DNA of 64,000 bases from Diploptera punctata. Taxonomy: Eukaryota; Arthropoda; Insecta; Blattodea; Blaberidae. The translations under genes and the position numbers were made by a program. Shown here one piece after another: positions 1 through 10,895 of the stretch (position 1 is its first letter; the number at the start of each line of letters is the position of its first letter). The notes beneath the pieces were generated by a model, which worked only from the letters and a program-made list of their open reading frames with translations, had not been told where the DNA came from and searched no databases. The stretch spans positions 2,468,501 to 2,532,500 of the forward strand of contig JASPKZ010003432.1 of assembly GCA_030220185.1 (NCBI GenBank). Direction: 5' to 3'.

Positions 1-100
1 AGCAAATTTCTTCCCTCATGGCGACTTGTATTAGCCCAAGTCCAAGGCTTGATGTCTTAAATCTCTCGACTAAGGCGCGGGGTACGCGATAATTTGGAAC
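1..100 (-). mobile_element. SINE S1, head fragment
   Basis: Read on the minus strand this matches the first 100 bases of the full S1 copy at 39569: a tRNA-like start with a 'ccgcgcc-ta-gtcgag' A-box region, then 'aagccttgg' and 'gggaagaaat'. The B-box is degraded and the element runs off the window edge. It has no coding capacity. Confidence 0.6.
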
Positions 101-107
101 TATAATT

Positions 108-112
108 TAATA

Positions 113-148
<36 letters not shown>

Positions 149-149
149 G
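108..149. repeat. (ATA)n microsatellite
   Basis: About 14 ATA units. It abuts the 3' end of a minus-strand LINE-J tail, so it is probably the expanded (TTA)n tail of that insertion. Confidence 0.95.
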
Positions 150-300
150 ATTTATTTTACCTGGCAGAGTTAAGATCTTAAGGCCTTGTCTACCACTCAA
201 CCAGGTTTAAAAAATACAAAAATGATTCTTACATCTAAATTACAATAAACATAAATATACATGGTACGTGTACAATATAATAATAATTTACAAAATATTT
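150..300 (-). mobile_element. LINE-J 3' end (Jockey-like), truncated
   Basis: The complement contains the 'aggccttaagatcttaac' to 'tgccaggtaaaataaa' stretch that also closes the LINE-J copy ending near 32050. Only 3' untranslated sequence is present, so this is a severely 5'-truncated insertion. The left edge passes straight into (ATA)n. Confidence 0.6.
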
Positions 301-424
301 TAATCTAGAGCTAACGATTGAAATAATAAATGTACAAGATAGAAAAGTCAGATAAAAAATAACTATTAACGACGTAAAATAAATTTAGCTGTCGAGAAAA
401 ATTATTTAACATCATGTAATTTAA
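301..424. other. AT-rich spacer, unassigned
   Basis: No open frame, tRNA-like box or match to other parts of the window was seen. It may be more 3' untranslated sequence of the neighbouring LINE-J fragment. Confidence 0.4.
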
Positions 425-895
425 ATACTTTCACATTAATAACTAACTCACAAGCACTAATGAATCCAGAGGTTCATGGTCGCGCGGACGTAAGCTCTCC
501 ACAGTCCTTATACTGAGCTAATGTTTCCCATTCATCCTTACATAATTCACCTTTCTCTAGTTACGGTTAATGTAATTCTCTTATCTCATTCTTGTTCTCC
601 TTATTGAACACTTTGCCTCTGATTTTCATACAAGAAGTTTTCTTGCTCCTCTTTCATTCCCCGTTCGTGCCACAAATTCTGCTCATCGCATTATAAGATA
701 CTTAACTGTTCTTATTACATCTGCTTTCCCAAAAAAAAAATCATGTAGCTCACTGTTATGTAGTTTTCTCGATTCAATGTCTGTTAGTCTCGCTTTGGTC
801 CAAAAACATATCTAATAACTATTCTCAAATACTCGTAATCCTTTCTCCTCTCTTAAAGTAAGACACTTTGTTTCGTCTTTGAGAAACGTAGAAGT
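425..895 (-). pseudogene. LINE-A reverse transcriptase C-terminal fragment
   Basis: On the minus strand this follows the 3' coding end of LINE-A: an equivalent of 'LTLREERRLRVFENK' at the high-coordinate end, then the arginine-rich segment after the polymerase domain, ending in 'ggttcattagtgcttgtgag'. Many substitutions, indels and stops show it is long dead. Compare the better copy at 9636-10625. It is non-functional. Confidence 0.8.
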
Positions 896-1226
896 GTACA
901 ACAATTTTATTTGGATAGATTAATTACAACAATATGAACTATAAGTTTTGCACTATGAACAGAACCTGGATATAAAAATATTAAAATTGTATTGAAAATA
1001 CTCATTAACTGTATTAATCAACAGAAAAAAGTTATTTCGATTTGATAATTAACAACATAAAACAAATAATTCTGAACGTGCATTTTTTTATGCAACATTT
1101 ATATTTGTAGCCTACATTGTAAGACGTGCTCTCGACATTACTGTCTAGGGATGCATTTACAACTACTGTAAAATTAGGGATAAGAGTTGAACGTTTTGTC
1201 TTCATAATTTATCAGTATTGTTCAGA
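896..1226. other. AT-rich spacer upstream of Tc1 relic
   Basis: No recognisable coding sequence. It may contain the eroded 5' terminal repeat of the Tc1 relic that follows, but I could not pair it with sequence beyond 2215. Confidence 0.35.
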
Positions 1227-2215
1227 ATGGCTAAAGGAAAAGAGCTCAGTAACGATCTCAAACAATGGTTAATCTATGGTTGAGGGAATATTCTACTAGA
1301 CAAATATTGGTGGACTTGTCAATAAACCACATAATACTGTTAATGAAATATAGTAAACATTTAAATATATTGGTAAATTAAAAATGTATACTAAAAATGT
1401 ATACGAAAACAAAAGGAAAAACTTTAAATATAATAGAAGAACACTACATTATAAGGCAAGCGAAAATAAGTCCCAAATTAACTGCTTGTAAAATCCAGCA
1501 TTTGTTGCAAGAATCTTCTATGGAGAAAGTATTCGTCCAGAAGTTTTGTGGGTGCATGACTATCGTGGCAGAATACCATGAAAGTGGCTATAATTGAAAT
1601 GTTTAGAAGAAAACGACTGTCATTTGATAGAGAAGATATAGACTTAAATAAATACCAAGAGTTTTGGAATAATGTAATTTAGTCTGATACTAAAATAAAT
1701 AACCTCGGTTCTGATAGAATGTGGAGGAATGCAAATATACATAGCCAACGTGATCAACAACACCCTGCCTAATTCAAGCTGGAGGTAGTTCAGTTATATT
1801 TAGGGGGTTATATCACCTAAAGGTGAATATACCATTTAGTTCATTGAAAATAATTAAACCTATGGACAAATGGGGGTATTACGACATTCTACGAAATAAT
1901 GTAAAACGAGTGCAATGAAATTGTGTTTCGTATACATTCCAGCGGGAAAAGGATCCGAGATATACAGCACAAATTAACAGATTATGGATAATTTAGAATG
2001 TACCGAAGCAAGTCCGAACACCTGTTCAGTCTCTTGATCTCAACCCATAGAGAATCTATGGTCTATTCTTAAACGAAAACTTTTTCAAGATGTCATTGAG
2101 TCAAAAAAGCATCTAAAAAATGTGATCAGGGCAGATTGGTACAAAATTCCTTCTAAAACTTGCAAAAATTTAGAAAAAAACAATTAATCATAGGTGTGAA
2201 TATGTTATTAAAGTA
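1227..2215 (+). pseudogene. Tc1-like transposase relic
   Basis: The start reads MAKGKELSNDLK, the usual N-terminus of Tc1-type transposases. Further on come 'YIIRQAKISPKLTACKI' (second helix-turn-helix region, near 1447), 'RLSFDREDIDLNKYQEFWNN' near 1618, 'SDTKINNLGSDRMWR' (first aspartate region, near 1682) and the third catalytic block as 'SLDLNP' near 2032, followed by 'RKLFQDVIESKKHL' in another frame. The region of the second catalytic aspartate is eroded. Several frame changes and stops make it inactive. About 330 residues are represented, close to the usual 340. Terminal repeats could not be defined. Confidence 0.8.
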
Positions 2216-2355
2216 AAGAAAGAAGTCCTCAACAAAATGTTAAGAAAGGAATTGCTATTGTAACATTGTACGTGTAGATATTGAAAAGTTGCTTAAAAAA
2301 GTTGTGTTTTGTTTATAATTATATTCATTTTATTTATGTATTTGTAAGGATTTTT

Positions 2356-3158
2356 CATAAGTAATGCCACGAGTGATTTCCAAATTATCGATAAATTCAC
2401 AACTCACGAAGTGAGGAGTGAATTTATCTAATGAATTTAGGAATCAAGAGTGGCATTTGTTAGGACTATTTAACGAATAAAATTAAGCGGTTTACTTACA
2501 AATCATTATTTAAATATGGGCTACTTATTTTAAAATATTTATATAGGCCCTATTTAATGTAAACGGCGATGTTTGAAAACAACTGAGAAACGTTTGTTAT
2601 GTTTCACTTGTTCATCACTGCAACCAGATCATATTATTTATTGCCAAAGGATCGCAATATTGTAAGAATTCACCCTAGTGGAGAAAAAATGAAACACACC
2701 AAACTGTATATTAATCAATTTCTGATGTCCTATGATGTAAATATGTCAATTATATTTTTCTAGAACGTTATTACCTGGGAAATAATACGTTTAAGAAATT
2801 GCAAACAGTGTTTTTTATGGTATAGTTAATTGCTACAAATGTTTCTATATTATATCCCGCAAGCACTATCTGGTTTAATTCGTGCACTATATATACAATC
2901 TGGTAGCCACATGCATTCTAGAATTCTTACATCTTAATATATATAAATTGTTATATTCAACATATTTCTTAGAGAGTCAGTGACTGCAAAATAATGGTCA
3001 GACCTATTCAGAATGTTAAAAATGATGAGGTTGAATTTAAAATTATAAAATTAAATTGAAAAAATCGAGGTGAAAAACGACTGTCATTGGTTGTAAATCA
3101 AAATTCATTAAAATGTAATTGGTCATTGACTCCCATTTAGGGCATGAGTTAAATAGTC
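2356..3158 (+). mobile_element. Foldback/MITE element F, single-arm copy 1
   Basis: This copy is collinear with the right arm of the large palindrome at 13795-15149. It begins with 'cataagtaatgccacgagtg', has a roughly 95-bp self-complementary hairpin (about 2364-2458), then a core bounded by the inverted 11-mer GACTATTTAAC (2464-2474) and GTTAAATAGTC (3148-3158). No open frame is present, so it looks like a non-autonomous DNA element. Confidence 0.7.
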
Positions 3159-4084
3159 ATTCTAATATATTTCTTTGAGCTATTCCTTTGTTACAAAAAA
3201 TAAAATAAAATAGTAATTTTAGACGAATTTACCAATCATTTCATATTAGGATGACTGTGTAAAATTAAATTATTACACACTGAATATAATATAACTGGAA
3301 AAATAGCCGTAATATATATTTTTAGTTAATTTTTTAGAGAGATTGAGATGACCAGAGTCTCTGCAATGCATAATAACATGCGTTTCCAGAGTTTAGCCTT
3401 TGTTTCATTCTCCACATATTTAACATAACATTTATTTATTTGAATTATTTTTGTGTTATAGGTTTTCTATTTAAATTAATTGAATTTAGGGTGGGTGACA
3501 GGGAAGACTGCATGGAAATTGATTGTAACTCTATTAGAAAATCATAGTTCGTAATATATAGGTGGCAACGACTTCCATATTTATCGTTGAGTGTCTGATG
3601 CAGTCAATCTATGTCCGTGTTAAACTCGTACTTTACATATTGTAGAACGACACTTTTATTTGCTGACATGTTCCTGCTGAAAGTCGATCGATGAAGTCTC
3701 CGTAGCCAAGTGGAATAAATATCCATGGAACATCGTTGAAATGTGTGTAAGCTTTATCGGTCGATACCGGCGTGTAATGAACCTTGGACATTTCGCGTGA
3801 GGAATCTATTACATTTACATTCACAAGAGCAATCCTGTAATCTAATTAGTGGACTTTACAATCTCTACTTTTTCATGAAATCATTGTAACATTAAATTTC
3901 TTTCCACTCTCTTTCCTTTCATTTTAAGCAACAAATGTAGTACTATTTAGATAGTCTGATAAAATTCACTCAGTGACATTAAAATACATTGTGTTTCTAT
4001 AGAGAGTCACAATTTGATAAATGTATTATTCATTTACTGTCATATCCAAGATGATGGTTCATGACTCATCATTCACTGAGCATT
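3159..4084. other. Unassigned AT-rich region
   Basis: I found no long open frame, tRNA-like box or second copy in the window. The 63-residue frame at 3633-3824 (-) shows no recognisable domain and is best ignored. Confidence 0.4.
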
Positions 4085-4860
4085 AAGCTTTTTTTTTTAA
4101 TGTATTGCAAATGACTCGATGTGAGCGCCGTATGTAATGCAAATAACATCGATGCGGTAGTCGAACTCCTACCAGACTACGAAAAACATGTAAGGCGTGA
4201 CTGCATCTCCTTAAATATCGTTATCTGAAGTTAATATAGGTTGCGTGGTAGAGGAGGAACGGAAACACTATCCTTTATGCAACCCCACAAAAAAATCACA
4301 AGAAGTCAAATTTGGTGACCATAGAGCCATTTCAAGATAGCATTTTCAAGAGGTCCTATTCGTCCTACCGGAATTCTGGAACCATCCGATTATGATAGTT
4401 CCGAACCTGATAGTATACTGAGGCGGTACTCAATCTTGCTGGAACTGATAATTGTGTGCTATGGCAATAACCAAAGTTCGAGTATATAAAGGTAAGATAT
4501 TCCATCGATAGTGACAGTTATAAATAAAAAGCAACATTCTCTCCTAACTATTAAAAACGAAATGCAAAGCAAAATATTTAATCTCTATCCAGATCTTTAA
4601 GCTTCTGATGCAGTTGCAATTTGTTCGGTTTCATGAGTAACCAGTTTCTCAACACCCTCCACATTGTCTGGCGCGGCATTCTCAGCTCTCGAGAAACTCT
4701 ACGCAAAGACTTTTGAGAGCTACGTTGTAAGATCTCCCTTTATCGTACTTAACAAGTTTATCGAAGACTGCTGAACGTCCTCTTATTTTTATGGATATAA
4801 ACTACCAATTGTGACAAATTGGTGATGTTATTTCTCTATTGACTTCCTAGAGGGAGCCTG
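4085..4860 (-). pseudogene. Mariner-type transposase relic (DUF4817/DDE type)
   Basis: On the minus strand the N-terminal part (about 4760 to 4590) contains 'SLRRVSRELRMPRQTMWRVL' and 'LMKPNKLQLHQKL', the helix-turn-helix and linker typical of these transposases. Near 4330-4200 the third catalytic block appears as 'SPNLTSCDFF' followed by 'VSVPPLPRNLY'. The middle, with the first two aspartates, is missing or unreadable and the frame changes repeatedly. It is related to the elements at 7919 and 38356 and is inactive. Confidence 0.65.
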
Positions 4861-5029
4861 CTTTTCATATGGTAGTCCCAAATGAATGTTGCACTTAAGT
4901 AGCGAAGGGTATTTTTAAATAATATATTATATCGTAATTCAGAAAACACAAAGTATTTTCAATGCTAGAAAAGGCCATTGTTTTTTGCATACCGTGTAAC
5001 GTGCGATTAAAAAAGGAATAATATATATA
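4861..5029. other. Unassigned spacer
   Basis: AT-rich sequence without a recognised feature. Confidence 0.3.
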
Positions 5030-5225
5030 GTAAAGTAATCCCACTACAGGCCTCAGGAGACCCTCGGGGCAGTAGGAGGTTAAGGCTCCCACTTTTCTGG
5101 ACAATCGGCACTTCATGTTAGCTGGGTTGTCAGCCCTGCGTGACGGCCGCCTTTACCCCAGAACAAGCGTCTGGTACCCATTTTCGTTAAAGGCTGAGTC
5201 GACCCCAGGGCCATATATAAGCCTT
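5030..5225 (-). other. GC-rich patch, probable dispersed repeat
   Basis: This roughly 195-bp stretch is far richer in G and C than its surroundings, with phrases such as 'ctcaggagaccctcggggca' and 'gtcgaccccagggcc'. It resembles the body of an old SINE or LINE untranslated region, but there is no second copy in this window and no clear A- or B-box. The orientation is a guess. Confidence 0.35.
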
Positions 5226-5284
5226 AATATCCAGTGCATCATATGGGTCATCAAACGTTAGCTTATGTATGACAGTCTTTGAAT

Positions 5285-5888
5285 GACTATTTAACTCATG
5301 CCCCAAATGATAGTCAATGACCAATCACGTTTCAATGAATTTTGTTTTACAACCAATGACAGTCGCGTTTTACCTCGCTCTTTATCGATTTCTCTTTATC
5401 AGCTCCTGCTTTTGTGATAAAGAAAGCTCCTCCTTTTTAATATTCTGAACAGCTCAGAACATTATTTTTCTCCAACAAATACATTGCATGTAGCAAATAA
5501 TGAACAGATTCCTTAATTTTACTGAGTTGTTTACTAAAAAGAAAATAAATTAATAACCTGTAATTTGATTACAATATACAGTTTCATGTGTTTCATTATT
5601 TCTCCATTTGGCAATATTTCTTGCAATATTGCGATCGTATTTGGCAATAAATAAATATGATCAAGTTGCGGTGAATATCTGTAACCTCACATTTCTGATT
5701 TGTTTTCAAACATCGAGGTTTACATTAGGCCTACATACGTAGATAGTTTAAAATACCGCTAACTATATTTAAATACTGACTTTTCAGTAAACAGCTTAAT
5801 TTTATTCGTTAAATAGTCCCAACAAATGTCACTCATGATTTCCAAATCCTCTAGGTAAATTGGAAATCACTCGTGACATGACTTATGA
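5285..5888 (-). mobile_element. Foldback/MITE element F, single-arm copy 2
   Basis: This matches the left arm of the palindrome at 13795. The core is bounded by GACTATTTAAC (5285-5295) and GTTAAATAGTC (5808-5818). Beyond it comes a shortened hairpin (5822-5882, 'gatttccaaat' pairing with 'attggaaatc') that has lost the 'cacgaagtgag' apex of the other copies. There is no coding capacity. Confidence 0.7.
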
Positions 5889-6109
5889 TAAATTTATTAA
5901 AGTGTGACGTGCTTCAAAGGCACGGCATATATTGGATCTATCACTATAAACTTGATAAACACGAAGGAAAGGAGGAGGGATTTATACAGACAGAACTGTC
6001 TCTCAAAAGCAAATGGAGGAAACTTTAAGGCCCAAAATATGTACCTAACAAAATCAGGTTATCTTAATCACTATGGTGTAGTTTATAATTAAGCGAAGGT
6101 TAGTTACAA

Positions 6110-6415
6110 CATAAAATGTATGAATTATTTAATGGATTAAATATTAACATGAAGGTGAATTTAATAGTAATTTTCATATCATATTCGTCTTCTCTAGTAT
6201 GATTATATGGCGTGTTTTGTCTTAAATGTTCATGTTGTCTCGGAAGTGGACCCGGCATTATCTGATCACTCGTCCGGGGATGTCTTCCATGTCCTTGTGT
6301 AGTCAAAAAAGTATGTGGAATTCAGATTTAAAAATCCTATTCCAATAGGTCGTATCTTTGAAGGTTCGAGCGGCGTGGTCATGTAAAAGTAGGGGAGAGG
6401 TTAAACTAGGGAAGA
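6110..6415 (+). mobile_element. SINE S2, body without head
   Basis: This carries the long S2 body seen also at 24300, 36210 and 60673: 'tgttcatgttgtctcggaag', 'gatcactcgtccggggatgt', 'ccatgtccttgtgtagtcaa', then 'aggtcgta' and 'gagaggttaaact'. The tRNA-like head is absent, so the copy is 5'-truncated. Confidence 0.65.
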
Positions 6416-6779
6416 GAGAGAAAGACATACAATGATGAAAATGTTCAATGTTCTTTTTTACTTAGCATATGGGCTGCGTGTATAGTGAAACGTCTACAGA
6501 ATGCAGTTTTCTCATGTTGAATGAACGAAATAAAATGGCTGAACCTTCTCACGCGACCACGCATGTAGTATCAGATAATTTTAAATTTTCATGACGTAAT
6601 TTTTCAATTTAACACGCCAGGAGTCAGTGGGTCAAGATAACATTTTTATTTTTAATTGTTAAATTTGTCTTCTTTATTTATTTAAGGCATGTTAAACTAT
6701 ACTAAAACATGTCTACATAAAACATTGACTCTCCCAGTTATGTGGATGTTTTAACAGAGGTGGAAAGATTATGAGTAGG

Positions 6780-7175
6780 GGGCTACTTTAAGAGAAGTGA
6801 AAATGTTACCGACATTTGAGGATGAAGAGCTTAGGGGAAAAAAACTGATAATGGCAGACAGCTTTACATAACAATGGGAAACATCTTTATGGGAAATCAA
6901 ATATTAAGAAAAGTGAAGTCTCATAGATTGAGATGGGCAAGATATATGGCAAGAATGGAGAATGAAAACATACACTGGAACTTCTTGTAAGAAAACTAGA
7001 AGGAAAGAACGCTGATTAGGGAGGTCAAGAATGAGGCGGGAGGATAATATCAAATATGATTTAAGATACATGAATTATGAAGGGAATTATTGAAAAATAT
7101 TAGCTCTGAATAGGAATTTATGGAGTCTGTGAGTCCTTGCACCTCCAGGTTCGATAGTGCAAGTGGGTTACCTAG
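6780..7175 (+). pseudogene. LINE-A C-terminal fragment
   Basis: A degenerate copy of the last third of LINE-A. It preserves traces of 'GMGNERRAWKLLVGK' near 6950 and of the 'RMRWEN' block near 7030, and ends in 'ggttcgatagtgcaagtggg' near 7150, the diagnostic 3' end. Multiple stops are present. Confidence 0.75.
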
Positions 7176-7348
7176 GCAAGTACCAGCAAAACTTTATTTC
7201 CATGGCACAATAGATCCAGATTTTTTCTTACTCGTTTTGTTACTGAGCAACGTTGGCTATCCGTTTTACATCCAGTTATCCACCAAAATGAAACTTATTT
7301 ACAGAACCTAGCAAAAATGTTAGTTTATTGGGAGACCACAGGGAGCAG

Positions 7349-7371
7349 ATATATATATATATATATATATA
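7349..7371. repeat. (TA)n microsatellite
   Basis: About 11 TA units at the left boundary of the S3 dimer. Confidence 0.95.
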
Positions 7372-7380
7372 GGCCTATAA

Positions 7381-7676
7381 TTTGCTTACTAGTTATAGTC
7401 AGCTACTAGATGGCAGTGAAGACCGAGTTCTCGCGACATCTAGTAATAATGGAGAATATAATACATATATAAAAAAAATAAGTGTTTGAATTGGATTCGC
7501 CTGGTAGTGTAATGGATATCACGCTGAGGTACAGACTCAGAGATCCGGGTTCGAATCCCGTCCAGGCATTTATTTTTCTTATACCATATTAAGCTTCCAT
7601 TGCTCAATGTTAAACATTTAATTATAGCATCGATAAAGCGTCACTGCTATAAAGTAAAAAAAAATATTCTCTTTAA
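7381..7676 (+). mobile_element. SINE S3, unit 1 of a head-to-tail dimer
   Basis: A 296-bp unit repeated from 7677. It contains a tRNA-like block at 7498-7568: acceptor arms 'cgcctgg'/'ccaggca', D arm 'gtgtaatggatatcac', anticodon stem 'ctgag'/'ctcag', and B-box 'gggttcgaatccc'. The upstream part 'agctactagatggcagtgaa' and the downstream part 'ccattgctcaatgttaaaca' are not tRNA-like. The same dimer occurs inverted at 41132-41700. Confidence 0.75.
7498..7568 (+). tRNA. tRNA-like promoter module in S3 unit 1 (not a functional tRNA)
   Basis: It folds as a cloverleaf with a 7-bp acceptor stem (one mismatch), a 5-bp anticodon stem and a canonical T loop 'ttcgaat'. The anticodon loop 'gtacaga' would give ACA, an improbable Cys reading, and the block is embedded in a repeat, so I take it as a SINE promoter carrying Pol III A- and B-boxes. 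Confidence 0.5.
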
Positions 7677-7873
7677 TTTGCTTACTTGTTATAGTCAGCT
7701 ACTAGATGGCAGTGAAGACCGAGTTCTCGCGACATCTAGTAATAATGGAGAATATAATACATATATAAGTGTTTGAATTGGATTCGCCTGGTAGTGTAAT
7801 GGATATCACGCTGAGGTACAGTCTCAGAGATCCGGGTTCGAATCCCGTCCAGGCATTTATTTTTCTTATCATA

Positions 7874-7875
<2 letters not shown>
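7677..7875 (+). mobile_element. SINE S3, unit 2 (truncated)
   Basis: Nearly identical to unit 1 over its first 190 bp, with a second tRNA-like block at 7785-7855. It breaks off into (TA)n after 'tttatttttctta', so the downstream third is missing. Confidence 0.75.
7785..7855 (+). tRNA. tRNA-like promoter module in S3 unit 2
   Basis: Same cloverleaf as in unit 1, with one change in the anticodon loop ('gtacagt'). B-box 'gggttcgaatccc' is intact. Interpreted as SINE promoter sequence. Confidence 0.5.

Positions 7876-7918
<43 letters not shown>
7876..7918. repeat. (TA)n with CA interruptions
   Basis: TA dinucleotides changing to 'cacacatata'. The final TA (7917-7918) is the target dinucleotide of the adjacent transposon. 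Confidence 0.9.
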
Positions 7919-7921
<3 letters not shown>

Positions 7922-9246
7922 CGTGTCCCATTCAAACCTCCCACCTTTTAATTAATCATAATTCTCAAAGTATGCGAAATTGTGAAATGAGGTTGATATT
8001 AAAAAAAGAGAAACTCAAAGAATTATTGTTTTCATTGTTGCAGTTAATTCAGCTGTCGCATGTTGGACAATAATGACATAAAACAAAATGGCGACTTCTC
8101 AGCAACGAGCACAAACTGTTTTCTGGTATGCAGAGACGAAGTCAATAATTACAGTGCAAAGGAATTACCGGAGAGAATATGGAGGAAAAGCACCTGATGG
8201 GAAGACCATTAAGGCATGGGTTGAGAAGTTTCTAGATGCTGGAAGCATTAAAAAAGAATAAGGAGGTGCTCGTACACGTGTTTCAGAAGAAAAGATTGAA
8301 GATATTAGAGCAGGATTTCAGAGAAGTCCACAAAAAGTCAATTCGCCAAGCTTCCCGGCAGTTCAATGTGTTGAGATCAACTGTGCATTGAGTGCTTCAT
8401 AAGCGGCTTTGTTTGTACCCCTACAAGGTGCAAATTGTTCAACAAATAAAGCCAGATGACAGGCCACGACGACAAGCATTCACTATTGAAATGCTGGATC
8501 GTATTGACAAGGACCCTCAATTTCTTGGAAACGTCTTGTTTTCTGACGAGGCAACGTTCAATGTATCAGAATCTGTTAATCGCCACAATCTAAGGATCGG
8601 GGTAAGCAAAATCCACACATCTACCGTGAACACATCCGGGATAGCCCAAAAGTAAACGTTTGGTGCGGCCTGATGAAGAACAGGATTATAGATCCTTTTT
8701 TCTTCCATGAGAAGTCAATAATTGGCCCGGTATACCAAGACATGTTGGAACAGTTCTTGTACCTCCAAGTAGCTGATCTGCAACCCCAAGTAATCTTTCA
8801 GCAAGATGGAGCCCCACCACACTGGAGCCTGGATGTTCGGAATTCACTCAAAGAATCCTTCCCAGATAGATGGATTGGATGCGGCGGGCCAATTTTTTGG
8901 TCACCACGTTTGCCAGACATCACTCCACTGGACTTCTTCCTCTTGGGGTATGTAAAAGACTGTGTGTTTGCGACTCCAGTACAAGATCTTCATGATTTAC
9001 GAACCCGTATCCTTGACACAATTGCAACAGTACCAATGGACATGTTGGAGAGAACATGGCATGTAATCGAATACAGACTTGATATTGTTCGTGCTACTAA
9101 TGGTGCACATATAGAGGTGTTTTAGTGTGTGGCAATGAAAATTCTTTGAGTTTCTATTTCGTTTATTACCAGCCTCATTTCATAATTCTGCATACTTCAT
9201 TAGTTATGATTAATTAAAATGTGGGAAGTTTGAATGGGACACCTTG
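7919..9246 (+). mobile_element. Mariner-type DNA transposon with long inverted repeats
   Basis: The element is about 1,328 bp and is flanked by TA on both sides (7917-7918 and 9247-9248), as expected for Tc1/mariner insertion. Its ends are inverted repeats: left 'gtgtcccattcaaacctccc' and the right counterpart 'gggaagtttgaatgggacac'. Similarity continues inward for roughly 120 bp through 'taattaatcataattctcaa', longer than classic mariner termini. The interior holds a decayed transposase gene (8088-9125). It lies between an S3 dimer and an S2 SINE. Confidence 0.9.
8088..9125 (+). pseudogene. Mariner-type transposase, DUF4817-like N-terminus plus DDE domain
   Basis: ATG at 8088 opens MATSQQRAQTVFWYAETKS, a helix-turn-helix region of the DUF4817 type. 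An in-frame stop interrupts at codon 58 (8259-8261), and frame changes occur near 8340 and between 8600 and 8660. The catalytic blocks are still readable: LFSDEATFNVS (Asp codon 8545-8547), QQDGAPPHW (Asp 8805-8807) and LPDITPLDFFLLG (Asp 8916-8918). By my count 36 residues separate the second and third aspartates. The C-terminus reads EYRLDIVRATNGAHIEVF, ending at TAG 9123-9125. Length is about 345 residues, normal for the family. It is not functional as read. Confidence 0.9.
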
Positions 9247-9252
9247 TATATA

Positions 9253-9585
9253 TTATCCATAGTAATTCTGCCCAAGGGCAGGTCTTTCACTGCAATCATA
9301 GCATTTTTCATCCTATGCTTTTGCAGCTTTACTAGGAAATTATAGGTGTGGTAGTTTTCCGTTGCTTTCCACACCGCGGGATGATGATGATGATGATGAT
9401 GACCGGATGATGTTCGAGGACCTTTTGGGCCTCAAAGCTTCTTGATATTTGTCTTATAGATGAGGAAAACTTTCCCCCAAAAAATCTCACCCACGAAGCT
9501 CGACCTGAACGGTCGAACGGGAATCGAACCCGGGCCCGCTCCATGACAAGTCAGCACGCTACATCCATACCACAGCTGTGTGAGT
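9253..9585 (-). mobile_element. SINE S2, near full length
   Basis: On the minus strand the tRNA-like head lies at about 9570-9490 ('ggtatggatgtagcgtgctg', B-box 'gggttcgattccc'), followed by the S2 body with 'gacaaatatcaagaagcttt' and a (CAT)n stretch at 9378-9401, ending at 'cagaattactatggata'. It matches 43200-43525. It begins right beside the transposon's right end and carries no coding sequence. Confidence 0.8.
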
Positions 9586-9635
9586 GTATGTATATATATA
9601 TATTCCCCCACTATACCGCCATGTGTCTAAATGGC

Positions 9636-10625
9636 TCAATGAGTAGGCAAACAGTTTTCAGACACTTTTGAAATCCAGAATGGGTTGAAGCAAGGAGATG
9701 CACTATCTCCTCTACTATTTAATTTTGTACTAGAGCATGCCATTAAATCTTTAGAGAATGAGGAAGGCTTACAACTGAATGGTATTAATAAGCTGTTAGT
9801 TTATGCTGATGATGTAGTATTACTGGCCGATAGCGAGGAGATACTAAAGGCCAACACGCACACACTATTGAGTAACACTAAGAAATTAGGACTGGAAGTA
9901 AATATCAGTAAAATTAAATATATGGTCACAAGTAGAAATACATTATATAATGGAAATGGACAGCTAATGACAAATGAGGGAAATTTTGAGGAATTGGCTG
10001 AATTCAAATACCTAGGAACAATAATCACAAATAGGAATGAGATGCACAAAGAAATTAAACATAGGCTCAATTCTGGAAATGCATGCTATTATGCATTGCA
10101 GAGACTTTTGATGTCCCAACTCCTTTCAAAAAAACGTTAAGCTGAAAATATATAAAACTATTATTCTACCAGTTATATTATATGGGTGCGAAACATGGAC
10201 TCTTACTTTAAGGGAGGAAAGGAGATTACGAGTATTTGAGAATAAAGTTCTTAGGAAAATTTTTGGACCAAAGAGAGATGAACAGACAGGTGAATGGAGA
10301 AGACTACATAACAATGAACTACATGGTCTTTATAGGAAGCCAGATATAATAAGAACAGTTAAGTCTTGTAGACTGCGATGGGCAGGACATGTTGCACGTA
10401 TGGGGAATGAAAGACGTGCATGGAAACTTCTTGTAGGAAAGCCAGAAGGAAAACGCCCAGTTGGTAGACCAAGAATGAGGTGGGAGAACAACATTAACTA
10501 TGATTTGAGGGAAGTAGATTATACAGGGAATGATTGGAAAACATTAGCACAGGATAGGGATGTATGGAGAGCTTATGTCCGTGCGGCCATGAACCTACGG
10601 GTTCGATAGTGCCAGTGAGTAAGTA
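9636..10625 (+). pseudogene. LINE-A reverse transcriptase, best copy in window
   Basis: The reading enters the polymerase domain at 'QNGLKQGDALSPLLFNFVLE' (about 9670), then the catalytic box LLVYADDVVLLA (YADD at 9802-9813) and AEFKYLGTIIT near 10002. A frameshift follows at about 10130. The next frame carries 'LPVILYGCETWTLTLREE', 'FGPKRDEQTGEWRRLHN', 'LRWAGHVARMGNERRAWKLL' and 'VGKPEGKRPVGRPRMRWENN', ending 'MNLRVR' near 10606. The 3' tail is a short (TAAG)n run at about 10617-10632. The endonuclease and the first polymerase motifs are absent, so it is 5'-truncated. It would have copied LINE RNA at nicked target DNA; this copy is inactive. Confidence 0.9.
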
Positions 10626-10639
10626 AGTAAGAAAGATAC

Positions 10640-10895
10640 CGACATGTGAAAAGATGGCTTGAAGTAGTATTGATAGGTACAACATTACATTGAGATGGGA
10701 ATTATGATAATGTTCCTGCACGAAGTAATCGGAGAACAACTTTCTAATTCATATAATTTTGAATCGAAATGCATTTCCGTGTTGGGCGTATAACTGTGCA
10801 TCTAGCCTGCTTTCAGTGTTCTTGCTCCATGCTAAAATGCAATTAATAGCGTGTCTCTTAGAAACGAGCTTCACAAATTTTATAGTGCAGTGTGT
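10640..10895. other. Unassigned spacer
   Basis: No repeat match or coding sequence recognised. Confidence 0.3.

Noticed and set aside
7498..7855. Functional tRNA genes
   Set aside because: The blocks are repeated four times in the window inside a SINE, the anticodon would be ACA, and the acceptor stems carry mismatches.
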